Positions 14,527 through 21,526 of a stretch of DNA of 21,526 nucleotides are shown here, piece after piece. The first letter of the stretch is position 1; each line of letters opens with the position of its first letter. The stretch is taken from contig JAAZJE010000115.1 in NCBI GenBank assembly GCA_012800515.1, forward strand, positions 1 to 21,526. The letters are read 5' to 3'. Both the position numbers and the translations under genes were made by a program. The notes under the pieces were generated by a model. The model ran no database searches and was not told where the DNA came from. It saw nothing but the letters and a program-made list of their open reading frames with translations. This DNA is from Clostridiaceae bacterium (GTDB lineage Bacteria > Bacillota > Clostridia > Saccharofermentanales > Fastidiosipilaceae).

Positions 14527-15375
14527 TCAATCGATACCGTGTAAGCCGTAGACCGAAGCGACGGGGTAGGTAAAAATGATCCCGGCACCGGGCTGATCAA
14601 TCGACAAACTCTGATAAATCGCGGCAACGATTTTCTTTTCGATGGCGGTCGGAGCGAGGATAAGGACAGTATCCTTTTCCGGCTCAACGGGCAGGTTAAA
14701 CAGTGTTACGGTCTCCCCTGTAGCCGATCCGCGGGCACGAATGATGGTTCCTCCGGTGCTACCGGCAGTGCGGGCGGCCTCAAGAACGGCATCGGCCTTG
14801 CCGCGATCGACAATCGTGATGACCATGGCATGCGGCGTTTTGATGGCGCCTTCGGGCTGAATCGGAACCGGCGTGGCTTCATTAACTGTTGAACTCATGA
14901 ATTTTCTCTCTTCCTCATTTATGCTGGCGGGATTGGCGACACCCGAGTCGGCGCTGGTCGGATTGCTACCGCTCGGGTGGACAATGCCCGGATCAGCGGC
15001 CATGTCTGTAACGGCCGGGGTTCCCGGGTCAACCCCGGCATCGACCATGGCCTGCGAAGGGACACAGCCGAGAATACTACCCAGGCGCTGGCTCCACATA
15101 ATGCCCTTGTTCGGGCGATTGAAACGAAACTCTTTATACAGAATCGGCATGACGCGCAGAGCGTCGGCTTGGCTGCAAAGAATGATGATCAATTCGCGCT
15201 CATACGTGTCGAGAGCTAGATAACGCAAGATACGGTTGCGTACGGTTCCGAAGGCCGGGACTATGGTTCCGCCGCGGATGCCGAGTTCACGGGCACGGCG
15301 GAGTATCTTACCTGCACGACCTTCATTCACGACGATGCAGATACGCATCGGTATTGTCAGCAGTCTAATTTTCAT
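14527..15375 (-). CDS. Two-domain PII-like regulatory protein
   Basis: Two PII-like ferredoxin-fold domains are fused in 282 aa: residues ~9-104 (MRICIVVNEGRAGKILRRAR, GIRGGTIVPAFGT, ERELIIILCSQADA, NRPNKGIMW) and ~183-282 (AMVITIVDRGKADAVLEAAR, GSTGGTIIRARGS, KDTVLILAPTAIEKKI, QPGAGIIFTYPV). A linker rich in Pro/Ala/Asp/Ser joins them. PII proteins are normally single-domain trimers sensing ATP/ADP, 2-oxoglutarate or bicarbonate and acting on transporters. Here the T-loop regions look short. I chose ATG 15375 because GGAGG lies 8 nt upstream, although the frame is open further. This start overlaps the stop of the DUF1538 gene by 11 nt, indicating coupled translation. The PII partner of the upstream membrane protein is the obvious role. 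The ligand is unknown. Confidence 0.85.
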   Translation of the reverse strand: MKIRLLTIPMRICIVVNEGRAGKILRRARELGIRGGTIVPAFGTVRNRILRYLALDTYERELIIILCSQADALRVMPILYKEFRFNRPNKGIMWSQRLGSILGCVPSQAMVDAGVDPGTPAVTDMAADPGIVHPSGSNPTSADSGVANPASINEEERKFMSSTVNEATPVPIQPEGAIKTPHAMVITIVDRGKADAVLEAARTAGSTGGTIIRARGSATGETVTLFNLPVEPEKDTVLILAPTAIEKKIVAAIYQSLSIDQPGAGIIFTYPVASVYGLHGID

Positions 15376-17038
15376 TGTCGTTGCCTCCGTTTTCATTATC
15401 GTCTGCGGCTCCGTCCGCGTCAACCTGCAGCTCAACACGGCAGACTTCGACAGCGAGATCAAAGGAAATTTCCTCCGGCGCCTCCGTCATAGCGGCAAAG
15501 CCGACTGGACCTTCAACTTCGCCGGCACTGAGTGTCGGGAATTCCTGCAAGTCGGCAATCTCGGCGGTACGACTGCGGCGGGCACTGAGCTTATAGAGCA
15601 ATCCAAGGAGCTGCAGAACAATCAGCGGGGTCATGGCGACCATGGCGATGATACCAAAGCCGTCGTTCAACGGATCCCCCCATGGCACGGCGATTGCCAC
15701 ACCCTGGGAAAAGGCGAGCACAAAGGTGGCGGTCATCGGTCCCGAAGCAACACCGCCGGAGTCAAAGGCCATGCCGACGAAGAGATCCGGGACGAAGGGC
15801 ATCAGACCGAGGGCGATGATGTAGCCGGGTAAAAGGAAGTGCCAAAGCTGGGCCTCGGGTATCAGGATGCGGAGAAGCGAGAGGGCGACGGCAGCGCCGA
15901 CGCCGAGGCTGAGCGCGATGAGGACGGGGCGGCGCTGTACCGATCCGCCGGTGATGTCGCGTACATTGTGAGTGAGAACGCTAACGGCGGGCTCAGCGAG
16001 GATAGTGACCAAACCTACAACAAAACCAACGACCAGGATAATCACCTGGCTGTGCGTGGCCAGCTCGCGGCCGATAACGCGCGCGGCATCCAGAAAACCT
16101 CCGTTGACGCCGGCCAGGAAGAGCACCAGACCGACATAAGCGTAAATATTGCCCAGAATGATCGGGCGCAGTTCCCGACGGTCAAGCTTTGCCTTGAAAA
16201 AGTTAACAACGAAGAAAGCGATTATGACCGGTAGTAATGCCACCGCGACATGCCAGGCGGATTCGCCGAGACTGACCAAAAAGGGTTCGAAGAAGCTACG
16301 CGGCGCCTCGGTCTGAATGAGTTCTGCCGCCTCAGGCTTGGGATTGCCCATGATGATGGCCATCGCCAGACAGCCCATGATTGCACCGCCCGAAGCCAGG
16401 CCGACCAGACCGAAGTTGTCACTCTCTGAGGCAATGCTGTCTTTTTTCCGCGAGGCAACACTTGCCGCCAGAGCCAGCATGAACGGTACCGTCATCGCAC
16501 CCGTGGTCGCGCCGGATGCGTCGAAGGCAAACGCAATGAACTCGTTATTCGCCAGGTACGAGAGCACGAAGATAATCAGGTAAATTGTCAGGAAAAGCAG
16601 TTTGATTGATTTACGGTAGAGGATGCGGAGCAGACCGGCGGCGATCATGATACCGACGCCGATAGAAACGTAAATGACCAGCTGAAAAGTATTTACCAGC
16701 CCCCCGGTTCCCTGCTCGACCTGACCGGCTAAAATGTGCAGATCAGGTTCGGCAATCGAAATTAAAAAGCCCAGGAAGGTCGCCAATATAGCGAAACGCC
16801 AGAACTTACCGAGATTAACGAGCTCGTGCCCGATGACCATTCCCATCCTCGACACGCCCAGGTCCACGCCGATCAGGAAAATCGTCAGACCCGGAATTAG
16901 AAGTAGTGCCCCAATCAGAAAGCGCCCGAAATAACTGCCCGGTAACGGCGTAATAAAGAAGTGCAAAAGCACAACAATAATCACGATCGGCAGGACGGAC
17001 TGCAGAACTTCCTTTAATTTACCGGTTAAAAGATTCAT
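15365..17038 (-). CDS. DUF1538 membrane protein, tandem-repeat transporter-like
   Basis: This 557-aa polytopic protein is made of two homologous halves, roughly 30-200 and 285-455. Each half has a polar signature in a membrane hairpin: FDASGATTGAMT (172-183) and FDSGGVASGPMT (425-436). Each also has an AEP motif after a GxE/GRE helix: AEPD (96-99) and AEPA (348-351). Such duplicated re-entrant-like signatures are common in secondary transporters, but DUF1538 has no proven substrate. A hydrophilic, acidic C-terminal tail (about 487-557) could contact the PII-like protein encoded by the overlapping gene. A GGGGAG site precedes the ATG. The pair is bounded upstream by the pgk-tpi terminator and downstream by the nifJ promoter region. 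Confidence 0.88.
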   Translation of the reverse strand: MNLLTGKLKEVLQSVLPIVIIVVLLHFFITPLPGSYFGRFLIGALLLIPGLTIFLIGVDLGVSRMGMVIGHELVNLGKFWRFAILATFLGFLISIAEPDLHILAGQVEQGTGGLVNTFQLVIYVSIGVGIMIAAGLLRILYRKSIKLLFLTIYLIIFVLSYLANNEFIAFAFDASGATTGAMTVPFMLALAASVASRKKDSIASESDNFGLVGLASGGAIMGCLAMAIIMGNPKPEAAELIQTEAPRSFFEPFLVSLGESAWHVAVALLPVIIAFFVVNFFKAKLDRRELRPIILGNIYAYVGLVLFLAGVNGGFLDAARVIGRELATHSQVIILVVGFVVGLVTILAEPAVSVLTHNVRDITGGSVQRRPVLIALSLGVGAAVALSLLRILIPEAQLWHFLLPGYIIALGLMPFVPDLFVGMAFDSGGVASGPMTATFVLAFSQGVAIAVPWGDPLNDGFGIIAMVAMTPLIVLQLLGLLYKLSARRSRTAEIADLQEFPTLSAGEVEGPVGFAAMTEAPEEISFDLAVEVCRVELQVDADGAADDNENGGNDNEN

Positions 17039-17066
17039 CTGCTCCCCTCACTTCTATCCTAGAATA

Positions 17067-17112
17067 AAGCAAACAGCTCGGCCGAGGATCCCTCCCTCCG
17101 CCGAGCTGCTTT
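17067..17112 (-). terminator. Terminator after pgk-tpi
   Basis: CAGCTCGGC and GCCGAGCTG form a perfect 9-bp stem with a 17-nt loop. On the minus strand the stem is followed by TTTGCTTTATT. It separates the fusion gene from the DUF1538 gene. The 118 bp between the fusion's stop and the stem hold short GATAA/GATAG-containing repeats and no gene. Confidence 0.7.
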
Positions 17113-17232
17113 ACTTTAATATTGTTTTTCGCCAACTATCAGCACTTATCACCTATTCGGTTTCATGTTATCGGCACTCTATACCTTTCCGGTTACCGCC
17201 ACCGATACCCATCACTATCCGGCTTTATAACC

Positions 17233-19176
17233 TTAGGCTTGGCAAATCTTCGCGAAGTCCACGGGCTTCAGTGCTGCGCCACCGACCAGTCCTCCGTCGA
17301 TATCCGGCTGGGCAAACAGTCCCTCCGCGTTATCGGGTTTGACACTTCCGCCGTACTGAATGCGCACAACATCGGCATCCTCGCCGTAGAGTTCGGTAAG
17401 CAGGTCGCGAATCAGGCGGCAGACTTCCTGCGCCTGCTCATCGGTTGCGACCACGCCGGTGCCGATCGCCCAGATTGGCTCGTAGGCAATAGTAATCTGC
17501 GACAGACGACTTGCGGGGATATCTTGGAAGGCGGCACGGATTTGCCCGGTCACGAGAGCCTCGGTCTCGCCGGCTTCGCGCTGAGGCAGTGTCTCGCCGC
17601 AACAGATGATCGGCGCCAGTCCCCACTCGAGAGCGGCCTTGACTTTTTTGTTGACGACAAAGTCGTCCTCGGCGAAATATTCGCGGCGCTCGCTATGTCC
17701 GATGATTACGTGACGAACTCCCATCTTTGCCAGCATTTCCGGCGAAACTTCACCGGTGTAGGCGCCGCTGGCCACGGAATAGCAATTCTGGGCGGCGATG
17801 CGCACGTTGCTGAAAGCGGCGGCGTCGAGGGCGGCCTGCAGCCCGGTGAAGGGCACGGCGAGGGCTATGTCGGCGTCGGCATCGGCGACGAGCGGTTTGA
17901 ATTCTTCAATGTAGGCGGTGACTTCGGCGGGCAGGCCGAGGTTCATTTTCCAGTTGCCGGCCACGAAATGCCGACGATTGTCGGCGTTCATCAGGCAGTC
18001 GACTCCGGGGAGGACCTTGCCTTCGAGGTATTCCAGGGAGGCGCCGCCGCCGGTGGAGATGTGCGTCACTTGGTCGGCATAGCCCATTTGCTCGACGGCT
18101 GCGGCAGAGTCTCCGCCACCGATGATCGAAACGGCATTAGCCGCAGCGACAGCTTTGACAACGGCCAGGGTTCCTTCGGCAAAGCGCGGGAACTCGAACA
18201 CGCCCATCGGTCCATTCCAGACGATGGTTCCGGCCTTGGCGATGGCAACACTGAAGAGATCTCTGGTTTCGGGACCGATGTCGAGGCCCATCATATCGTC
18301 TGGGATAGCCGTGGAGGGGACAACCTGCGCCTCAGCTTCGGCGGCAAATTCCCAAGTCGCGACATTGTCGACGGGCAGGAGGAGCTCAACGCCCTTGGCG
18401 GTAGCCTTCTCCATGAGAGCGGCGGCGAATTCGATTTTGTCGGCTTCGAGCAGGGACTTGCCCACTCCACCGCCCTTGGCGGCCAGGAAGGTGTAGGCCA
18501 TGCCGCCGCCAATGATCAGAGTGTCGACTTTGTTCAGCAGATTTTCGATGACGCCGATCTTGTCGGATACTTTTGCGCCGCCGAGAATGGCGACGAAGGG
18601 GCGAGCCGGGTCCGCCAGGGCACCGCCCATGACCTCGAGCTCTTTCTGGATCAGCAGGCCGCTCACTGCCGGGAGGAAGCTCGCAAGTCCGGCGGTGGAG
18701 GCGTGGGCGCGATGCGCCGTGCCGAATGCGTCGTTAACGTAGACGTCGGCGTAGGAGGCTAGTTTGCGGGCGAAGGCAGGATCGTTGGCGGTCTCTTCCT
18801 TGTGGAAGCGCACGTTCTCAAGCAGGAGAACCTCGCAAGGCTTGAGGGCGGCGACTTTGGAGTCGGCGTCGGGACCGATTACGTCGGCAGCTAGTTCGAT
18901 CGGTCGATCGAGCAGTTCGCCCAAGCGACGAGCGACCGGTGCCAGCGAGAATTTCGCGTCAAAGCCGGCCTTGGGACGACCCAAGTGCGTAACTAAAATA
19001 ACCGCTGCTCCTTGGTCGAGCATGTAGCGGATCGTCGGCAGAGCCGCTCTTATTCGCTTATCGTCGGTAATTTCTCCGGTGTTTTTATCCTGGGGCACGT
19101 TAAAATCCACGCGGGCAATTACACGTTTTCCCTTTAGATTGATATCTTTGATTGTTTTCTTCTGTGCTGTGGCCAT
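17233..19176 (-). CDS. pgk-tpiA: Phosphoglycerate kinase-triosephosphate isomerase fusion
   Basis: One uninterrupted 647-aa frame carries two glycolytic enzymes. Residues 1-~397 are phosphoglycerate kinase (VIARVDFNVP, THLGRP, LLLENVRFHKEE, NDAFGTAHRAHAST, GGAKVSDKIGV, WNGPMGVFE, GGGDSAAAV, STGGGASLE). Residues ~401-647 are triosephosphate isomerase with all catalytic groups (NWKMN, IIGHSERRE, AYEPIWAIGTG, IQYGGSV, GLVGGAALK). The linker is only a few residues (NADN). A PGK-TIM fusion is known from Thermotoga maritima, where it arises by -1 frameshifting; no slippery site is visible here. An ATG at the junction (residue ~396, LMNADNRRH) has GGAG about 11 nt upstream and might allow separate TIM synthesis. 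The ribosome binding site before ATG 19176 is weak, within a purine-rich leader. Confidence 0.97.
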   Translation of the reverse strand: MATAQKKTIKDINLKGKRVIARVDFNVPQDKNTGEITDDKRIRAALPTIRYMLDQGAAVILVTHLGRPKAGFDAKFSLAPVARRLGELLDRPIELAADVIGPDADSKVAALKPCEVLLLENVRFHKEETANDPAFARKLASYADVYVNDAFGTAHRAHASTAGLASFLPAVSGLLIQKELEVMGGALADPARPFVAILGGAKVSDKIGVIENLLNKVDTLIIGGGMAYTFLAAKGGGVGKSLLEADKIEFAAALMEKATAKGVELLLPVDNVATWEFAAEAEAQVVPSTAIPDDMMGLDIGPETRDLFSVAIAKAGTIVWNGPMGVFEFPRFAEGTLAVVKAVAAANAVSIIGGGDSAAAVEQMGYADQVTHISTGGGASLEYLEGKVLPGVDCLMNADNRRHFVAGNWKMNLGLPAEVTAYIEEFKPLVADADADIALAVPFTGLQAALDAAAFSNVRIAAQNCYSVASGAYTGEVSPEMLAKMGVRHVIIGHSERREYFAEDDFVVNKKVKAALEWGLAPIICCGETLPQREAGETEALVTGQIRAAFQDIPASRLSQITIAYEPIWAIGTGVVATDEQAQEVCRLIRDLLTELYGEDADVVRIQYGGSVKPDNAEGLFAQPDIDGGLVGGAALKPVDFAKICQA

Positions 19177-19200
19177 GATCTGTCTTATGCCTTTCTACCT

Positions 19201-19240
19201 TCTCTTTGCTTTCTCTTTACTTTCTCTTTATTTTTTCTCT
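19201..19240. repeat. Pyrimidine-rich tandem repeat in the pgk-tpi leader
   Basis: Units of about 11 bp (TTCTCTTTACT, TTCTCTTTATT) occur in tandem on the plus strand. The mRNA would therefore contain repeated AAAGAGAA just upstream of the start codon. A shorter CTGCATTTT repeat follows at 19238-19258. Confidence 0.5.
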
Positions 19241-19324
19241 GCATTTTACCTGCATTTTTGCCTCATCTACGGGCATTTATTATCTTTTTGAAGCAGCACT
19301 CCCTTTCAGGCGCGCAACAGTAGA

Positions 19325-19354
19325 ATTTTAGCACAATTATCCCTCTAATGCCAC
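19325..19354 (-). promoter_or_regulatory. Possible promoter of pgk-tpi
   Basis: Minus-strand TAAAAT, preceded by TGC (extended -10), has GTGGCA 18 bp upstream as a fair -35. It would give a leader of about 140 nt. Confidence 0.35.
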
Positions 19355-19438
19355 TTTTGCGGGCACTTTTTCAGCCTTGTCAGTGCAGCGCGGCAACCCA
19401 ATGTCGCAACAACACATCGGTCACCACAGTAGTGCCGA

Positions 19439-19484
19439 GACCTTGCTTACAACAACGCAAAGTCCTCTCTTACAACAGCGCAAA
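19439..19484 (-). repeat. 23-bp tandem duplication across the M42 stop codon
   Basis: The block TTTGCGCTGTTGTAAGAGAG on the minus strand, which contains the stop TAA, is followed directly by a near copy TTTGCGTTGTTGTAAGCAAG. The second copy lies outside the gene. Confidence 0.55.
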
Positions 19485-20684
19485 CACTTCGTTGTTTAGC
19501 TCGCGCAACAATATTTTTGCGAGTTCCACCGTTGCCAGGTGGTCGTCCAGGCGGCTCATCGAATTAGGCGTATGGATGTACCGCGCCGGAACACCCAGCA
19601 CAATAACCGGCACCCCCATCGAACTTAGGTAAATCGCCCCGGCGTTGGTACCCCCACCTTCGCGAACGGCCACCTGATGCGGAAGACCCTGGCGCTGCGC
19701 AACATCAAGGGCCCAACGCTGGAAGCGCGGGTGGGTAATCATGCTGCGATCCATGTGTCGCAACATAGGACCGTAGCCGAGACGGGTCTGCGAAGTATAA
19801 GCGTCGCGGAAGTTGTCGTCAGCAGGAGTTCCCTCAAAGACGATGGCGACGTCGGGGCGCACACGCTCGGCCGTAACCTTCGCGCCGCGGAGCCCGACCT
19901 CCTCTTGGGTCGAAAACGCCGCAACAACATTGACGTCCAGCGCTTCCCCGGCGAGTTCGCGCAGAGTCGTCACGAGAGCCGCGCAGCCGGAGCGACAATC
20001 GAAAGCCTTGCCAACGGCGATATCCCGCGCCGCATCATACGCAAAAGTAACATCCGGCACGATAGGCGCACCGATATCTATGCCGAGCGCCCGGACTTCT
20101 TCGCAACTATTGGCACCGACGTCGACGAGAATCGTGTCAAAGCCGAGAACTTGGCGCTGTTCATCATCAGTTAAATAATGCGGCGGCTTACTGGTTGTAA
20201 TACCGGGCACATAGGCATAAGTACGGGCAAATGTGCTGATAGAGCTACCACCTTCGGTAACGACTCCACCTTCAGCAATCGCTCCGCTATCATCTGCCGA
20301 ACCGCTCTCCGTAATCGCCCCACTCTCCGCAACCATCGCCCGCACCAGCACTCTCTGCGCCGGCACATTCCGGGTATCCCAGTCGCCGATCGGCAAAATG
20401 CGCAACATCCCGTTCGCATTGATCCCCTGCACGATAAATCCCACTTCATCCGTATGCGCATCCAGCATCACCGTCAGCCGCTTTTCACCGCCAACGTCGC
20501 AATTCTCCTTCCGCTCCAGGTACAAATTCCGCATTTTATCCTCGGTCATTGCCCCCAAGCCATCCATCTCTCGGCGCAAAACCGCAACTACTTCATCCTC
20601 AAAGCCGGATACCCCCGGCGCATTCGACAATTCTGCCAGCAACTGCGCCATTTCCGCACGTTTTACACCATTTTCCTGTCCCAT
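19470..20684 (-). CDS. M42-family metallo-aminopeptidase with inserted repeat loop
   Basis: M42 peptidases are cytoplasmic, oligomeric, dinuclear-metal aminopeptidases (FrvX/TET-like). Expected metal and catalytic groups are visible: His77 in LDAHTDEVGF, Asp229 in KAFDCRSGC, Glu261/Glu262 in STQEEVGLRG, Glu284 in VFEGTPADD, and His371 in RYIHTPNSM. I chose ATG 20684 (404 aa) because GAGGTG lies just upstream. The longer frame adds an unconserved N-terminus that would include the predicted promoter. Residues ~119-150 are a repetitive ESGAITESGSADDSGAI-like insertion next to FARTYAYVPGI, which falls in the substrate-binding/oligomerisation domain region. A good TTGACA-17-AAAAAT promoter precedes it, so it is probably monocistronic. 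Confidence 0.92.
   Translation of the reverse strand: MGQENGVKRAEMAQLLAELSNAPGVSGFEDEVVAVLRREMDGLGAMTEDKMRNLYLERKENCDVGGEKRLTVMLDAHTDEVGFIVQGINANGMLRILPIGDWDTRNVPAQRVLVRAMVAESGAITESGSADDSGAIAEGGVVTEGGSSISTFARTYAYVPGITTSKPPHYLTDDEQRQVLGFDTILVDVGANSCEEVRALGIDIGAPIVPDVTFAYDAARDIAVGKAFDCRSGCAALVTTLRELAGEALDVNVVAAFSTQEEVGLRGAKVTAERVRPDVAIVFEGTPADDNFRDAYTSQTRLGYGPMLRHMDRSMITHPRFQRWALDVAQRQGLPHQVAVREGGGTNAGAIYLSSMGVPVIVLGVPARYIHTPNSMSRLDDHLATVELAKILLRELNNEVFALL
20235..20330 (-). repeat. Repetitive insertion in the M42 gene
   Basis: About 32 codons alternate ESG/EGG/SG with AI/VV/TE, i.e. imperfect 4-5-codon repeats. Typical family members continue directly across this point. Confidence 0.5.
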
Positions 20685-20708
20685 ACGACACCTCGTTTCT
20701 ATACCTTG

Positions 20709-20737
20709 ATTTTTGTGTGGATTTGCCAAATTGTCAA
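20709..20737 (-). promoter_or_regulatory. Promoter of the M42 gene
   Basis: A perfect minus-strand TTGACA is followed after 17 bp by AAAAAT. The predicted start lies about 20 bp before the chosen ATG. Confidence 0.45.
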
Positions 20738-21223
20738 GTCCATCCGTCACCCGCTTCCCACACGCCCTCGCACCTCTAAGCGTTCATATCTCCCACATCC
20801 CCTCGCCCCGCTCCGCTTGGTTTCTCCCCACTTTCTCTACTTCCTCCGTTTACTCCGTTTCCTCCGCTTTTACATAAATTGAAAAATCGCCACCTCTCCC
20901 AGCCACCACTCACATTAATGTAGCAATAACAACATCTTCCTGCTCCCAGCACCTGCACGCATCTTTACAACTTACATTTTTGCCACCGCCCTCGGCAGAT
21001 CCACAGCTCGCACGTAACCCAGGCACAACTTGTATGCGGCGCGGGCACAACTTGCAATTTTGCCGATGTCACCGCCACATCAACAACTACCGTAGCCGTG
21101 CTTACGCTACATCGTACTCCCCCTTCTGCCAAAGCCGGATGTTTGGCCACCTGCGCGCAAAAAAAAATGCCCGCCACTGGCTCAATACGCATTTTCCTCG
21201 CCTACGACACCAGGTGACAGGCA

Positions 21224-21247
21224 CAAAAAAACCGAACTTATCGGTTC
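21224..21247 (-). terminator. Rho-independent terminator
   Basis: On the minus strand AACCGA, loop TAAGT, TCGGTT form a 6-bp stem followed by a run of T (TTTTTTT counting stem end). No gene stops directly before it. The substrate is either a gene beyond the right edge or a short transcript from about 21297. Confidence 0.7.
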
Positions 21248-21303
21248 GTTCAACTAAAGCTATATTTTCCTGCTTTTTTCGGTAGCACAAAACTAGCTAT
21301 CTT

Positions 21304-21309
21304 ATTATA
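21304..21309 (-). promoter_or_regulatory. Consensus -10 box upstream of the terminator
   Basis: TATAAT on the minus strand sits in ACCGCTATAATAAG, one of two 12-bp direct repeats (TTATAGCGGTAA, 21305-21316 and 21332-21343 on the plus strand). No matching -35 is obvious. Transcription from here would reach the terminator after about 75 nt. Confidence 0.25.
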
Positions 21310-21402
21310 GCGGTAAAAACCAGCTGTTTTCTTATAGCGGTAATACTTTTTTATTATCCTTCAAAAAACACACGGGCGACGATGGATTAGTAGCTCCGTG
21401 CT

Positions 21403-21525
21403 TCACGTCTTTGTTCGCAACTCAAGCCAGTGTTCGCAACTTACGCCGGCGCTCGCGCCTGCATTGGCCCGGCTCGCTTGCCCCGCTCCCTCCACCACCA
21501 GGCAGGATTCAAGATATTCCTTCGC
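21403..21525 (-). CDS. Possible C-terminal end of a gene beyond the right edge
   Basis: A minus-strand frame is open from the window edge for 40 codons to TGA 21403-21405 (AKEYLESCLVVEGAGQASRA... ending EHWLELRTKT). The product has a repetitive Ala/Gly/Ser-rich middle like the inserts seen in other proteins here. It cannot be assigned to a family. Another minus frame is also open for about 30 codons, so this may be chance. Confidence 0.25.
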   Translation of the reverse strand, partial: AKEYLESCLVVEGAGQASRANAGASAGVSCEHWLELRTKT

Positions 21526-21526
21526 A

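Larger units (their letters stand above)
20738..21402. other. Largely non-coding stretch
   Basis: No convincing gene is visible. The short open frames at 20776-20958, 20965-21192 and 21102-21290 lack binding sites and protein character. It contains pyrimidine-rich CTCCGTTT repeats (about 20840-20872), three loose ACAACTT(A/G)CA(A/T)TTTTGCC-like repeats (about 20967-21070), the terminator at 21224-21247 and a 12-bp direct repeat near 21305-21343. Confidence 0.5.

Noticed and set aside
17122..18762. Long plus-strand open frame (546 aa) opposite pgk-tpi
   Set aside because: It lies antisense to a clearly conserved enzyme. Its peptide is a composition-driven Gly/Val/Asp/His mixture with no domain, as expected for GC-rich shadow frames.
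20178..20882. 234-aa plus-strand frame opposite the M42 start
   Set aside because: Antisense to conserved M42 motifs and then through promoter and pyrimidine-rich sequence. It is His/Pro/Arg-rich, typical of a shadow frame.

Overview
The window looks like a chromosomal segment of an anaerobic Bacillota (Clostridia-like) bacterium, probably uncultured. DnaD- and DnaI/DnaC-type primosome proteins sit side by side, as is typical of that phylum. Pyruvate:ferredoxin oxidoreductase (NifJ) points to anaerobic metabolism. Most genes are GC-rich and start with ATG behind GGAG-type ribosome binding sites. Species identity cannot be fixed from the sequence alone.

Layout. At 1-181 the 3' end of a plus-strand DUF1214-type gene enters the window. 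Positions 182-1021 hold no convincing gene but carry diverged dispersed repeats and small hairpins. Positions 1022-2897 are visibly AT-rich and look acquired: a small membrane protein interrupted by a one-base frame change at an A7 run, a C-terminal remnant of a paralogue of it, and an unrecognised 304-aa protein. At 2941-3053 lies a diverged copy of the 3' end of guaA. A lipoprotein gene separates this copy from the intact guaA 3' end at 4434. A duplicated guaA tail is the usual scar of an element integrated at the guaA attachment site, so roughly 1-4.4 kb is best read as a decayed genomic island.

From 4434 to 10522 a tight minus-strand cluster reads dnaD-like, dnaC/dnaI-like, acpS, a membrane-anchored SH3-NlpC/P60-like protein, and guaA. 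Neighbouring genes overlap by 4-8 nt or are separated by 20-50 nt. Two of these proteins look catalytically altered. GuaA keeps a complete ATP-pyrophosphatase and dimerisation part, but its glutaminase domain has shrunk and lost the Cys/His/Glu triad. The NlpC/P60-like protein has lost the catalytic Cys and His. Upstream come nifJ (10734-14321), then a DUF1538 membrane protein translationally coupled to a two-domain PII-like regulator (14527-17038), then a phosphoglycerate kinase-triosephosphate isomerase fusion (17233-19176), and an M42 metallopeptidase (19470-20684). All are on the minus strand. The right end, 20685-21526, is mostly non-coding, with a terminator and a possible short transcript.

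How the genes work together. PGK-TIM and NifJ cover lower glycolysis and pyruvate oxidation to acetyl-CoA and reduced ferredoxin. The PII-like/DUF1538 pair resembles a ligand-sensing regulator with its membrane partner. DnaD and DnaC-like proteins load the replicative helicase. AcpS activates acyl carrier protein. A recurring peculiarity is short, repetitive, Ser/Thr/Asp/Gly/Glu-rich insertions in otherwise unrelated proteins (AcpS, NlpC-like, DnaD, M42, PII linker, lipoprotein), often encoded by tandem DNA repeats.
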